From NCBI GenBank assembly GCA_045114775.1, contig JBGULC010000028.1, positions 1 through 64,000 on the forward strand: a stretch of DNA of 64,000 nucleotides, written 5' to 3'. Position numbers and translations under genes: made by a program. Positions 22,532 to 30,991 of the stretch are shown here, in pieces. The stretch comes from UBA3792 sp045114775. Its GTDB lineage: Bacteria > Bacillota > Clostridia > Christensenellales > CAG-138. The notes under the pieces are model-generated. The model saw only the letters and a list, made by a program, of their open reading frames with translations, was not told the origin of the DNA and searched no databases. How positions within the stretch are numbered: the stretch's first letter is position 1; each line of letters opens with the position of its first letter.

Positions 22532-23908
22532 TTACGCTTTTTTCGGAGCGCGGGCGGTTCTGACGGTCACGATAAAATCCGTATAGGTTTCGCCGTCGCT
22601 GTCGCAGCGGATCGTGCCGCCCATCGTTTCGATCAGGTTCTTCGCGATCGCAAGCCCCAGACCATAGCTGCCTTCAATGTGCGTCCTGCCTGCATCGGCA
22701 CGGTAGAAACGGTCGAAAATGCTCTGGCGGTCCTCCTTCGGAATGCCGACGCCCTCGCTGCGTACCGAAACAACGATACTTCTTCGCTTTCTGAACGCCG
22801 AGATTCGAGTACTTTTTCCTTTCGGAGTATACTTTCCCGCGTTGTCCAAAAGGGCATTTATGACCTGCTTGAACGCATTCTCCTCGGCAACGGTATAAAG
22901 CTCCTCCTCTACCTGCGTGTCAAGTCCTACGCCTTGCTCATACAGAAGCGATTCATAGCGCAGCGCACATTCTGTAACAGCGTCGGAAGCCGAAAAGACC
23001 GTATTGTTCCGCTGTTGTGCTGCGCGGCTCTTGATGCGGGCGGATTCGAGCATCCGCGTAATGAGAAGATTGATCCTGCGCGCCTCGTCTCGAATCACAC
23101 CGAAGCGGCGTTCGTTCTCCTCCTGCTGTTCGGCTGTACCGAGCTCCGCCGTGGACAGGATGATCGCAAGCGGCGTTTTGATCTCATGCGAGGCGTCGGC
23201 AACGAAGCGTTCCTGATTCTCCCATGCACGCTCCGCAGGTCTCAAAAGTATGTTTGCGGAGAAACGAAGCAGCAGATAGAACGCTCCCGCGAACCCGAGC
23301 AGAAGTCCAAGACCCGCGATCAGAAGACGATTCAGAAAACGCGCATAACCGCTGTAATCGACGATCGCAATGCTGATCATCGAGCCGGTGCGGTCGACCA
23401 TAAAGCAGAATGCTTCGCTGTCGATGCGGTCGATCCGCTTGTTGCTCTTCAGCATGACGTCGAACAGTGTTCGCCACGATTCGCTGTCGTCAAGGTACGG
23501 ACGCTCGCCGCGGATCTGCAGGATCTGATCGTTTTCCGAAAGCGCCGTAGCGTTCGGATCGGAGTGCGGTTGCCAGATCTGAAAGAGATAGGTCGGAAAC
23601 CGCGTGCCGCCGACGGTCGCCTTGCGCGGGCCGTCCAAGCCGAGCCGCGCCGCAAGGTCTTCGCGCTCCTTCCGGATCGGTTCGCCGTTCTCGTCAAGCT
23701 CTTTCTCTTCATCCGGATTCGGTTCCTGCTCTTCTTCCTCGACGACGCCGCCGCTCGTAAAGTGGATCAGGGAAACGAGCTCGCTCTCGATGCTCGAATC
23801 GACGAAGCGCACCATCATCACCGCCGTGATCAGAAAGATGACGATCAGGATGCTGCAGACGGCAAGGAACGAGTTGCGGATGAACCGGCTGTGTTGTTTC
23901 CGGATCAT
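22532..23908 (-). CDS. Sensor histidine kinase
   Basis: The 458-residue kinase has a membrane helix at about residues 13-34, an extracytoplasmic domain of about 150 residues with an acidic stretch ('GGVVEEEEQEPNPDEEKELD'), a second helix near 195-215, a HisKA domain with 'FVADASHEIKTPLAII' (phospho-His near residue 237) and a HATPase_c domain with N box 'NALLDNAGKYT', 'GVGIPKEDRQSIFDRFYRAD' and 'SYGLGLAIAKNL'. A classical HAMP is not obvious. It overlaps the response regulator gene by 4 bp, so they form one pair. The signal is unknown. Confidence 0.93.
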   Translation of the reverse strand: MIRKQHSRFIRNSFLAVCSILIVIFLITAVMMVRFVDSSIESELVSLIHFTSGGVVEEEEQEPNPDEEKELDENGEPIRKEREDLAARLGLDGPRKATVGGTRFPTYLFQIWQPHSDPNATALSENDQILQIRGERPYLDDSESWRTLFDVMLKSNKRIDRIDSEAFCFMVDRTGSMISIAIVDYSGYARFLNRLLIAGLGLLLGFAGAFYLLLRFSANILLRPAERAWENQERFVADASHEIKTPLAIILSTAELGTAEQQEENERRFGVIRDEARRINLLITRMLESARIKSRAAQQRNNTVFSASDAVTECALRYESLLYEQGVGLDTQVEEELYTVAEENAFKQVINALLDNAGKYTPKGKSTRISAFRKRRSIVVSVRSEGVGIPKEDRQSIFDRFYRADAGRTHIEGSYGLGLAIAKNLIETMGGTIRCDSDGETYTDFIVTVRTARAPKKA

Positions 23909-24582
23909 GCTCCGCCCTCGGTAAGCTTATAGCCGAACTTGCGCAGCGTTTCAATCTGCACGTTCGTATGCAGAAACCGCAGTTTTTTGCGAAGAAACGA
24001 GATATAGACCTCGACGTTGTTGTCCTCGGCCTCGGAATCGACGCCCCACGCGCGTTTCAGAAGCTCGTCCTTGCTGACGACGACGCTTCCGTTCGTCATC
24101 AGGATATGCAGGATCGAGAATTCCTTCTTGCCGAGGCGGATCGAACGTTCGCCGCACAACAGCTCGCAGGTCGATTTGTTCAGCGTAAGATCGCCGAATT
24201 TCAGCTCGTCCATCACGACCTCGCCGCGCCGCCTTGTGAGCGCGCGCACGCAGGCCAGAAGCTCCTGCATCTCAAACGGCTTCGTGAGATAGTAATCCGC
24301 GCCGAGATCGAGCCCGTGCACGTAATCCTCGACGCCCGACTTTGCGGTAAGCACCAGGATCGGCGTCGCGTCGCCGTCCTTCCGAAGCTCCTCCACGATC
24401 GAAAACCCGTTTCGTTTCGGCAGCATCACGTCAAGGATCAGCAGGTCGTAAGATCCCTTTCTCGCGTATTCCAGTCCGGATTCGCCGTCGTAACAGACGT
24501 CGCTGTCGAAGCGGTTCTGCTTCAGCATCTGCCGCAGCGTTTCCGCAAGGTTCGCCTCGTCCTCCACGATCAGAACGCGCAT
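23905..24582 (-). CDS. OmpR/PhoB-family response regulator
   Basis: The 225-residue protein has a receiver domain ('MRVLIVEDEANLAETLRQML', phospho-acceptor Asp in 'DLLILDVMLPKRNG' near residue 51, Thr in 'ILVLTAKSG', Lys in 'YYLTKPFEM') and a C-terminal winged helix ('IRLGKKEFSILHILMTN', 'WGVDSEAEDNNVEVYISFLR'). A GGGAGG site precedes the ATG. It starts 43 bp after the ileS stop with no terminator visible between them, so it may be read from the ileS T-box promoter. Confidence 0.94.
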   Translation of the reverse strand: MRVLIVEDEANLAETLRQMLKQNRFDSDVCYDGESGLEYARKGSYDLLILDVMLPKRNGFSIVEELRKDGDATPILVLTAKSGVEDYVHGLDLGADYYLTKPFEMQELLACVRALTRRRGEVVMDELKFGDLTLNKSTCELLCGERSIRLGKKEFSILHILMTNGSVVVSKDELLKRAWGVDSEAEDNNVEVYISFLRKKLRFLHTNVQIETLRKFGYKLTEGGA

Positions 24583-24625
24583 AGCTGCCCTCCCTCTCTT
24601 CGCTTTCGTTATTCTTCGGTGATGT

Positions 24626-27600
24626 TCAGATCCGCTCGACGGAAAGCGTGATCGCGTTCCCGTTCAGATCCCAGTCCTTCGTGTAACCGAACGCGCCCTC
24701 CTCGATGCGCTCCGCGAGCGTGTCCGCCTTCACACCGTCGGCGTACTTTTCGAGCACCCTTGCCGCCTCGCCGCCGTTCCGATACCCGATGCGGATGTGG
24801 TCTGCGACCTCGAAGCCCGCTTCCTTGCGCATCGTCTGCAGCTTGGAGACCAGCTCGCGCATGAGGCCTTCTTCTTTGAGCTCCGGCGTCAGGTTCGTGT
24901 CGAGCACGACGGTCACGCCGCTGCCCTGTTCGCTGACAAGTCCTTCCTTCTGCTGCGTCGAAACAAGCACGTCGTCCGGAGAAAGCACGACCTCCGTGCC
25001 GTCGATCTCGAAGGTATAGTTCTGTCCCGCATGGTGCTGCTTTACGATCTCGTCGCCGTTTGCAGCAAGATGCGCACTGATCTTTCCGAGCAGTTTTCCG
25101 TAACGCGGTCCGAGCGTGCGAAGCTGCGGCTTAACCTTATAGCTCATCAGCGCGTCGGCGTTCTCGATGAACGCGACCTCCTTGACGTTCAGCTCCTCGG
25201 CGGCGATCGCAGCGGCGCGCTCGGAGAGCGCTTCGCCCTGGACATACATTTTCTGCAGCGGCTGACGCGTCTTCTGCCCCGCGCTGCTTCTGGCGCTTCT
25301 GCCCACCGTGACGATGTTCAGGACCTTCGCCATCTCGTCCTCGAGGTCCGCGTCGATGAAGGAATCATCCGCGGCAGGATAGTCGTTGAGGTGTACCGAG
25401 ATCGGCGCGGTGTCATCCACGCTGCGCACGATGTTCTGATAGATCGCCTCCGTCATGAACGGGCAGAACGGCGCGGCCAGCAGCGTGACGGTCTTCAGAA
25501 CCGTGCAGAGCGTCATATACGCGGCTTCCTTGTCGTCGGTCATCTCCGCACCCCAGTACCGGTCGCGGCAGCGGCGCACGTACCAGTTACTTAGCTCATC
25601 CGCAAAGTCGATGAGCAGTCTGCCCGCTTCGGTGATGCGGAACGCTTCAAGATTTCCGTCGACGCCTTTCACGAGCGTCTGCAGCCGCGAAAGGATCCAG
25701 CGATCCATCAGCGACAGGTTCTCGCGCTTCAAGGCATGCTTCGTCGGATCGAACTTGTCGATCTCGGCGTAGAGCACATAGAACGCATAGGTGTTCCAAA
25801 GGGTCGCCATGAACTTTCGCTGATACTCGCTGACCGCCTCGCCCGAGAAGCGCGACGGAAGCCACGGCGCGGAGCCGGTGTAGAAATACCAGCGGACCGC
25901 GTCGGCGCCCTGCTTATCGAGCACATCCGCCGGCGCGATGACGTTGCCGATGTGCTTGGACATCTTCTTGCCGTCCTTGTCGCAGACAAGACCGAGCACG
26001 ACGCAGTTTTCGAACGGCGCCTTGTCAAAGAGACATGCGGCGACCGCCATCAGCGTATAGAACCAGCCGCGGGTCTGATCGACCGCTTCGGAGATGAACG
26101 CTGCCGGATAGCGACGCTCGAATTCTTCCTTGTTTTCAAAGGGATAGTGCCACTGCGCAAACGGCATGGAGCCGGAATCGAACCAGCAGTCGATGACGAC
26201 CGGCTCGCGCTTCATGATCCTTCCGCATTCCGGGCACACGACCTCGACGCGATCGATGTAGGGCTTATGCAGCTCGATGTCCTCCGGGCAGTTGCGGCTC
26301 ATCTTTTTGAGCTCTTCCCGGCTGCCGATCACGTGAACGTGACCGCAGTCGCACATCCAGACGGGCAGCGGCGTGCCCCAGTAGCGCTCGCGGGAGATGC
26401 CCCAGTCGATGACGTTCTCGAGAAAGTTGCCCATGCGGCCCTCGCCGATCGTCTCGGGGATCCAGTTGACCGACTTGTTGAACGCGATCAGCTTGTCCTT
26501 CACCGCAGTCATCTTGATGAACCAGCTCTCGCGGGCGTAATAGATCAGCGGCGTGTCGCAGCGCCAGCAGAACGGGTAGCTGTGCTCGAACGGGATCGCG
26601 GAAAACAGCTTGCCGCTTTCTTTCAGCGCTTCCATGATCGGCTTGTCAGCATCCTTCACGAACAGCCCGTCCCACGGCGTGCCGCCGCACATATGACCGG
26701 AGGTGTTGACAAGCTGCAAAAACGGCAGATCCCAGACCTTGCCGACGCGGTTGTCGTCCTCGCCGAACGCCGGCGCGATGTGAACGACGCCGGTGCCGTC
26801 GGTCAGCGTGACATAATCGTCCGCGACGACGCGATAGCCCTTCTTGCCCCGGAAATTCACAGGCAGGTCAAACAGCGGCTCGTATTCCGTGCCGACCAGG
26901 CTCTCGCCGGAGAACGTCTCGACGATCTCGGCGCCTTCGCCGAGAACGGACGGGACCAGCGCTTCCGCCATGATGTAGGTCTTGCCGTCCGCTACGACCT
27001 TGCAGTAGGTCTCGTGCGCGTTGACGCACAGCGCGACGTTCGAGGGCAGCGTCCACGGCGTGGTCGTCCACGCAAGGATCGCCGTGCCGCTTCCGTCTTT
27101 GAGATAGAAGCGCGCGATCGCGGAGACCTCCTTGACGTCGTGATAGCCCTGCGCGACCTCGTGGCTCGACAAAGCCGTGCCGCAGCGCGGGCAGTACGGG
27201 ACGATCTTGTGTCCCTTATAGAGAAGCCCCTTTTCGTGGATCGTCTTCAGCGCCCACCACTCGGACTCGATATAATCGTCCTTATAGGTGACGTAGGGAT
27301 TGTCCATGTCGCACCAGAAGCCGACGCGGTCGCTCATCTCGCGCCACTGCGATTCATACTTCCAGACGGACTGCTTGCACGCCTTGATGAACGGTTCGAC
27401 GCCGTAGCCCTCGATCTGCTCCTTGCCGTCGAGGCCCAGGGATTTTTCAACCTCCAGCTCGACCGGAAGGCCGTGCGTATCCCAGCCCGCTTTTCTGAGG
27501 ACGTCGTAGCCCTTCATCGTCTTATAGCGCGGGATCAGGTCCTTGATGCTTCTGGTCAGCACATGCCCGATGTGCGGCTTGCCGTTTGCCGTCGGCGGGC

Positions 27601-27736
27601 CGTCGAAGAACGTGAAGGCGGGCTTGCCCTTGCGCCATTCCACGCTCTTCTCAAAAACGCGATTCTCTTTCCAGAACGCCAGCGTTTCCTTTTCGCGGGA
27701 AACGAAATCCATGTCCGTACTTACTTTCTTATACAT
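24626..27736 (-). CDS. ileS: Isoleucyl-tRNA synthetase, long type
   Basis: The 1036-residue class I synthetase charges tRNA-Ile and edits valine. It shows 'FFDGPPTANGKPHIGHVL' (HIGH), the editing insertion ('AWTTTPWTLPSNVALCVNA') and 'DKDGKKMSKHIGNVI' (KMSKS variant KMSKH). 'IPRYKTMKGYDVLRKAGWDT' and the length place it with the eukaryote-like IleRS2 group rather than the 930-residue IleRS1 group. The start at 27736 is chosen by its GGAGG site; an ATG four codons earlier has none. A T-box leader with an ATC specifier precedes it. IleRS2 enzymes are often less sensitive to mupirocin; whether this one is cannot be read from sequence alone. Confidence 0.97.
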   Translation of the reverse strand: MYKKVSTDMDFVSREKETLAFWKENRVFEKSVEWRKGKPAFTFFDGPPTANGKPHIGHVLTRSIKDLIPRYKTMKGYDVLRKAGWDTHGLPVELEVEKSLGLDGKEQIEGYGVEPFIKACKQSVWKYESQWREMSDRVGFWCDMDNPYVTYKDDYIESEWWALKTIHEKGLLYKGHKIVPYCPRCGTALSSHEVAQGYHDVKEVSAIARFYLKDGSGTAILAWTTTPWTLPSNVALCVNAHETYCKVVADGKTYIMAEALVPSVLGEGAEIVETFSGESLVGTEYEPLFDLPVNFRGKKGYRVVADDYVTLTDGTGVVHIAPAFGEDDNRVGKVWDLPFLQLVNTSGHMCGGTPWDGLFVKDADKPIMEALKESGKLFSAIPFEHSYPFCWRCDTPLIYYARESWFIKMTAVKDKLIAFNKSVNWIPETIGEGRMGNFLENVIDWGISRERYWGTPLPVWMCDCGHVHVIGSREELKKMSRNCPEDIELHKPYIDRVEVVCPECGRIMKREPVVIDCWFDSGSMPFAQWHYPFENKEEFERRYPAAFISEAVDQTRGWFYTLMAVAACLFDKAPFENCVVLGLVCDKDGKKMSKHIGNVIAPADVLDKQGADAVRWYFYTGSAPWLPSRFSGEAVSEYQRKFMATLWNTYAFYVLYAEIDKFDPTKHALKRENLSLMDRWILSRLQTLVKGVDGNLEAFRITEAGRLLIDFADELSNWYVRRCRDRYWGAEMTDDKEAAYMTLCTVLKTVTLLAAPFCPFMTEAIYQNIVRSVDDTAPISVHLNDYPAADDSFIDADLEDEMAKVLNIVTVGRSARSSAGQKTRQPLQKMYVQGEALSERAAAIAAEELNVKEVAFIENADALMSYKVKPQLRTLGPRYGKLLGKISAHLAANGDEIVKQHHAGQNYTFEIDGTEVVLSPDDVLVSTQQKEGLVSEQGSGVTVVLDTNLTPELKEEGLMRELVSKLQTMRKEAGFEVADHIRIGYRNGGEAARVLEKYADGVKADTLAERIEEGAFGYTKDWDLNGNAITLSVERI

Positions 27737-27749
27737 GCTTTCCTCCAAA

Positions 27750-27980
27750 AATAAAATACTTCATCCTCATTTGAGGACGAAGCTTCTCCGCGGTACCACC
27801 TCAGTTGACAGGGTTCCCCCTGCCCGCTCATTGCCCCTTAACGCGGGGATACGGGAACGACTACTCTGTTCGCCGCTCCTCTCCCGGGTGATTTTCACGT
27901 CCGTTCCGCCGCCGCCTTGCACCAAACGCGGCTCGCTGTTGGTTTTCCGATACGTTACTCGTCCCGATCGACGATTTACC
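27750..27980 (-). promoter_or_regulatory. T-box riboswitch leader of ileS
   Basis: The minus strand contains the T-box core GAGGTGGTACCGCGG (about 27789-27803), then a terminator hairpin with CTTCGTCCTC pairing to GAGGATGAAG (27759-27782) and a T-rich tract. Upstream, Stem I is closed by CCCGG/CCGGG, and the unpaired ATC followed by A (27890-27892) is the expected isoleucine specifier. Uncharged tRNA-Ile should allow readthrough. Confidence 0.93.
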
Positions 27981-27985
27981 GGGAT

Positions 27986-28014
27986 ATTATATCCGAAACC
28001 TTTCCGTTTGTAAA
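27986..28014 (-). promoter_or_regulatory. Sigma-A promoter of ileS
   Basis: TTTACA (28009-28014) and TATAAT (27986-27991) on the minus strand with a 17-bp spacer. Confidence 0.8.
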
Positions 28015-28049
28015 GCCCCGATTTTTCAGCTTTTTCACTTTGCGCAGGA

Positions 28050-28085
28050 AAAGAAAAGAAGATCCTCCGATCGTCCGAAGGATCC
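28050..28085 (-). terminator. Terminator after the YARHG cluster
   Basis: GATCCTTCGG and CGGAGGATC pair on the minus strand and are followed by TTCTTTTCTTTT. It ends the three-gene cluster before the ileS promoter. Confidence 0.8.
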
Positions 28086-28106
28086 TCGCGTATCCATGTT
28101 TTCCGC

Positions 28107-30113
28107 TCAGCCGTTTTTGATCAGGTTTTCGAGGAACTTGATCGTAGTGATATTTCCCTTCGTCGCGGGGAACATCTTCGCAAGATCATCGGCGCTGACC
28201 TTTCCGGTCGGTTTATACCAGCTGTATTTGCTGTAAAACTTCTGATAATTGCTTGAATCGCCGAACTGATGTCCTCCGCGTGCAAACATTTCGTTTCTTG
28301 CATAGCCCAAAAGCTGCAGAAGCGTCAGATCGTCGGTCGCCGGAATATCCCAGAGCTCGTCGTAGCTGACCGATTCCTTCGTGCTCTTCGGCATCACAAG
28401 GCCGTCATCGTTGAACGGGCTTTTGCCCTCGTTCTCCGGGAAGACCATGCTGCCGCCGGAAAGCGTATGGACCTTGTAGTCCTTCAGATCGTCGATGCTG
28501 CGCGCCTTCCCGCTGTCGTTGAACACGGTGAGATGCACATCGTCCGCCTTGTAGCCGGTCTCGTTTTCAAGGTCATATACGTCTGCGACCAGATATTCGG
28601 TTCCGGTCGTCTTGGTGATCGTATACACGATACGGAATGCATTGGCATGCTCGGCAGCCTCGTTGCCGACGGCAAAGTAATTGTACTTGATCTCGCAGCT
28701 CTCGAGATTGCTGCCGTATTTCTGTTCCTTCGCGGCGCGGATCGCCTTGCGGACCTCGGTCTGATCGAAGCCGTACAGCGTGTCGATCGCGTTTTCGTTG
28801 CGCTTCGGCGCGGGAGTCGGTGTATCGCCCACTACGTCGTTGAATGTCGGCCACGGGGACTCAGACGCTTCAGCGTTCTGATCCGGCGTCGGTTCCGCCG
28901 TGGGCGTCGTTGTAACCGTACCCTCGTGCGCGGCGGTCTCCGCCTCGGTCCAGGTCCACTTCGTATTCTTGATGCCGAGGCCCGCGGTCTTCAGATCGTC
29001 CATAACGGTCGCAAGCGCACTCGTCGTCTGGAACGTATAGCCGTCGTCGCCCTTCTGCACCATAACGCCGAGGCTCCGGATCGCCCGTAAACCGGGATTC
29101 GTCTCAGGATCCGCGTTCGGATCGATGCCGACGTCGGTCAGGATCTTCAGCGTATCAACGTCCGCCGTCCATTCTCCGGCGTCCGTGCGGCGCGTACAAA
29201 CATAGAGCGGAAAGTCGATCGTGTCCGTCTTCGTCGGCGGTTCACTTGTCGGCTCGCCTGCGGCGCCCGGTTCGGGCAGCGGGATGACGGCGCCTTCATG
29301 CGTCGCCATCTCCCCTTCGGTCCAGGTCCACTTCGTGTTCACGATCCCGATCCCGGCGTTCTTCAGATCCTCCATGACCGTCGGAAGCGTACTGGTCGTC
29401 TGGAACGCATAGCCTTCCGCGGTCTTCTCCATCGTCACTGCAAGGCTTCTCAAAGCCTTCGCGCCGGCGTTCGTTTCAGGATCCGTTTTCGGGTCGATGC
29501 CCGCATCCGTAAGCAACCGATACACATCGAGTTTTGCTTCGTAGTCGCCGCTCTCATTGCGGTTTGTGCGAACGTATGAAGCCAGATCGAGCCTGCTCTT
29601 ATCGACGGTCGGCTGCGTTTCATCCTGCCGCGGATCGCCCGCCGCTTCCTCGCCCTTCCGTTCAAGCGCCTGCATCTCGGCACGGCTGAGCTTCAGGACC
29701 ACATTCTTGAGTTCGATCCCGTATTTCTTCAGAAAAGCATTGGCGTCCGTCTTTTCATCGAGAACACCCGGGCGGAGCTGCAGGCTCAGAACGTATGACT
29801 CTCCGCTGTTCTGCGCATTTACCATATAGACCAGATTCCTGAGGACCCGGATCTCCGGATACTGATCCGGATGCTTCTCCAGTTCGCCGGGCGTCGGGTT
29901 CATCAGGCGTTCCTCCATGATCAGCCGATCGACATCCAACTCTGCGGTATAGCCGCCGTTGCCGTCGCTCTTGACCACCGTATACTCATCCATCCTGATC
30001 GTCTGTATGTTCCAGCCGTTGTATATGCCGATCCCGATCAGAACGCCGCAAATCAGAAATACCAACAGCGCGCCGAGGCCGCCGATCAATCTGCGAATCG
30101 ATGCATTTGACAT
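28107..30113 (-). CDS. Membrane-anchored YARHG-domain protein with repeated modules
   Basis: This 668-residue protein has one N-terminal membrane helix (about residues 8-30) and is otherwise extracytoplasmic. It contains three copies of a module of about 105 residues: a divergent one near 40-145 and two very similar ones near 175-285 and 300-405, each with 'LDVYRLLTDAGIDP'-like, 'LRSLAVTME'-like and 'NTKWTWTE' sequence. A Thr/Pro linker follows, then a region of about 150 residues, then a C-terminal YARHG domain ('LGYARNEMFARGGHQFGD', 'YSKYSWYKP'). YARHG domains are thought to act outside the cell, possibly on peptidoglycan, but this is not proven. The AAGGAGG site fixes the start at 30113. 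It is last in a three-gene cluster. No enzymatic residues are recognised. Confidence 0.82.
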   Translation of the reverse strand: MSNASIRRLIGGLGALLVFLICGVLIGIGIYNGWNIQTIRMDEYTVVKSDGNGGYTAELDVDRLIMEERLMNPTPGELEKHPDQYPEIRVLRNLVYMVNAQNSGESYVLSLQLRPGVLDEKTDANAFLKKYGIELKNVVLKLSRAEMQALERKGEEAAGDPRQDETQPTVDKSRLDLASYVRTNRNESGDYEAKLDVYRLLTDAGIDPKTDPETNAGAKALRSLAVTMEKTAEGYAFQTTSTLPTVMEDLKNAGIGIVNTKWTWTEGEMATHEGAVIPLPEPGAAGEPTSEPPTKTDTIDFPLYVCTRRTDAGEWTADVDTLKILTDVGIDPNADPETNPGLRAIRSLGVMVQKGDDGYTFQTTSALATVMDDLKTAGLGIKNTKWTWTEAETAAHEGTVTTTPTAEPTPDQNAEASESPWPTFNDVVGDTPTPAPKRNENAIDTLYGFDQTEVRKAIRAAKEQKYGSNLESCEIKYNYFAVGNEAAEHANAFRIVYTITKTTGTEYLVADVYDLENETGYKADDVHLTVFNDSGKARSIDDLKDYKVHTLSGGSMVFPENEGKSPFNDDGLVMPKSTKESVSYDELWDIPATDDLTLLQLLGYARNEMFARGGHQFGDSSNYQKFYSKYSWYKPTGKVSADDLAKMFPATKGNITTIKFLENLIKNG

Positions 30114-30126
30114 ATCCGTACCTCCT

Positions 30127-30981
30127 TTACACGCGTTTGCCGCAGTAGATGCAGAACGTCGAATCCGCATCGATCCTCTCTCCGCAGTGCGGACAGTGCA
30201 TCTGCTGCGGAGCTTCCGGCTGCATCAGCGGTTTTTTTACCATTTCGGGAGAAGGATATGCTTCCCTCGCCGCCGGGCGCTCCCGGCTTTCATCGTCCAT
30301 TTCCCCAGCCGGACGGAATCCGGACATGGTCTTCTCCTCTGCATTGCGGAAGGAGGACCGGATCACGGATCTCTGTGCCGGCGCTTCCGGCTCCTCATGG
30401 TAAGCAGGACGCACGGTCTCCTGCGCCGGTCTTTCTTCGCGATATGCGGATCGTACCGGCTCCTGCACGGTTCTTTCCTCGCGGTATACAGGTCGTATAG
30501 GCTCCTGTGCCGGTCTTTGCCCGCTGTACGCTTGTCGAATCGGAACGGATTGCGGCTCCGGGCCGTCCTCCTGATAATACTCATACGGCCCTTCATCCTC
30601 ATCATTCTCGTCCGTATGACGCAGCGCCTTGCGCTGTTTCCGCTTGATCTCGCTCGACCAGGTCTCGTCCGCCTCTGCAGCGCGCTCCTCCGGGACGGTT
30701 TCATCCTCAAGGAACTCGTCCAATTCGTCCTCTTCGTCAAATACTTCATGCTTTTTACGCGAGCCTTCATCGCGGAACGAAACGATCGCGATCGTCATGA
30801 TCACGGCGGCGAGCACGCAGCCGATGCCGATCACAAGCGTCACAAAGCCTGTCTCACGGAAAAGCTGAAAAATCGACCGTCCGGTAAATGCCGGATTCAG
30901 CCGCATCATCAGCAGCGCGAACAGACCGTACAGCAGGGTCGTGACCCCGAAGGTCGCCAAAATGGTTCGGATGGTTTTCAT
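30127..30981 (-). CDS. Membrane protein with repetitive linker and C-terminal zinc ribbon
   Basis: The 284-residue protein has two N-terminal membrane helices (about residues 5-25 and 45-67), an acidic stretch ('FDEEDELDEFLEDETVPEE'), a low-complexity linker with about four repeats of form 'RPVYREERTVQEPVR', and a C-terminal zinc ribbon 'CPHCGERIDADSTFCIYCG' with two CxxC pairs. With both helices near the N-terminus, the linker and ribbon are probably cytoplasmic. The start at 30981 has an AAGGAG site; an ATG 7 codons earlier overlaps the preceding gene and lacks one. It lies between two YARHG genes, 10 bp after one and 13 bp before the other, suggesting that the three work together. Confidence 0.78.
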   Translation of the reverse strand: MKTIRTILATFGVTTLLYGLFALLMMRLNPAFTGRSIFQLFRETGFVTLVIGIGCVLAAVIMTIAIVSFRDEGSRKKHEVFDEEDELDEFLEDETVPEERAAEADETWSSEIKRKQRKALRHTDENDEDEGPYEYYQEDGPEPQSVPIRQAYSGQRPAQEPIRPVYREERTVQEPVRSAYREERPAQETVRPAYHEEPEAPAQRSVIRSSFRNAEEKTMSGFRPAGEMDDESRERPAAREAYPSPEMVKKPLMQPEAPQQMHCPHCGERIDADSTFCIYCGKRV

Positions 30982-30991
30982 ACTGTTCTCC

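Noticed and set aside
25736..27754. Long plus-strand frame opposite ileS
   Set aside because: Antisense shadow of ileS with unnatural composition; ileS itself is unmistakable.
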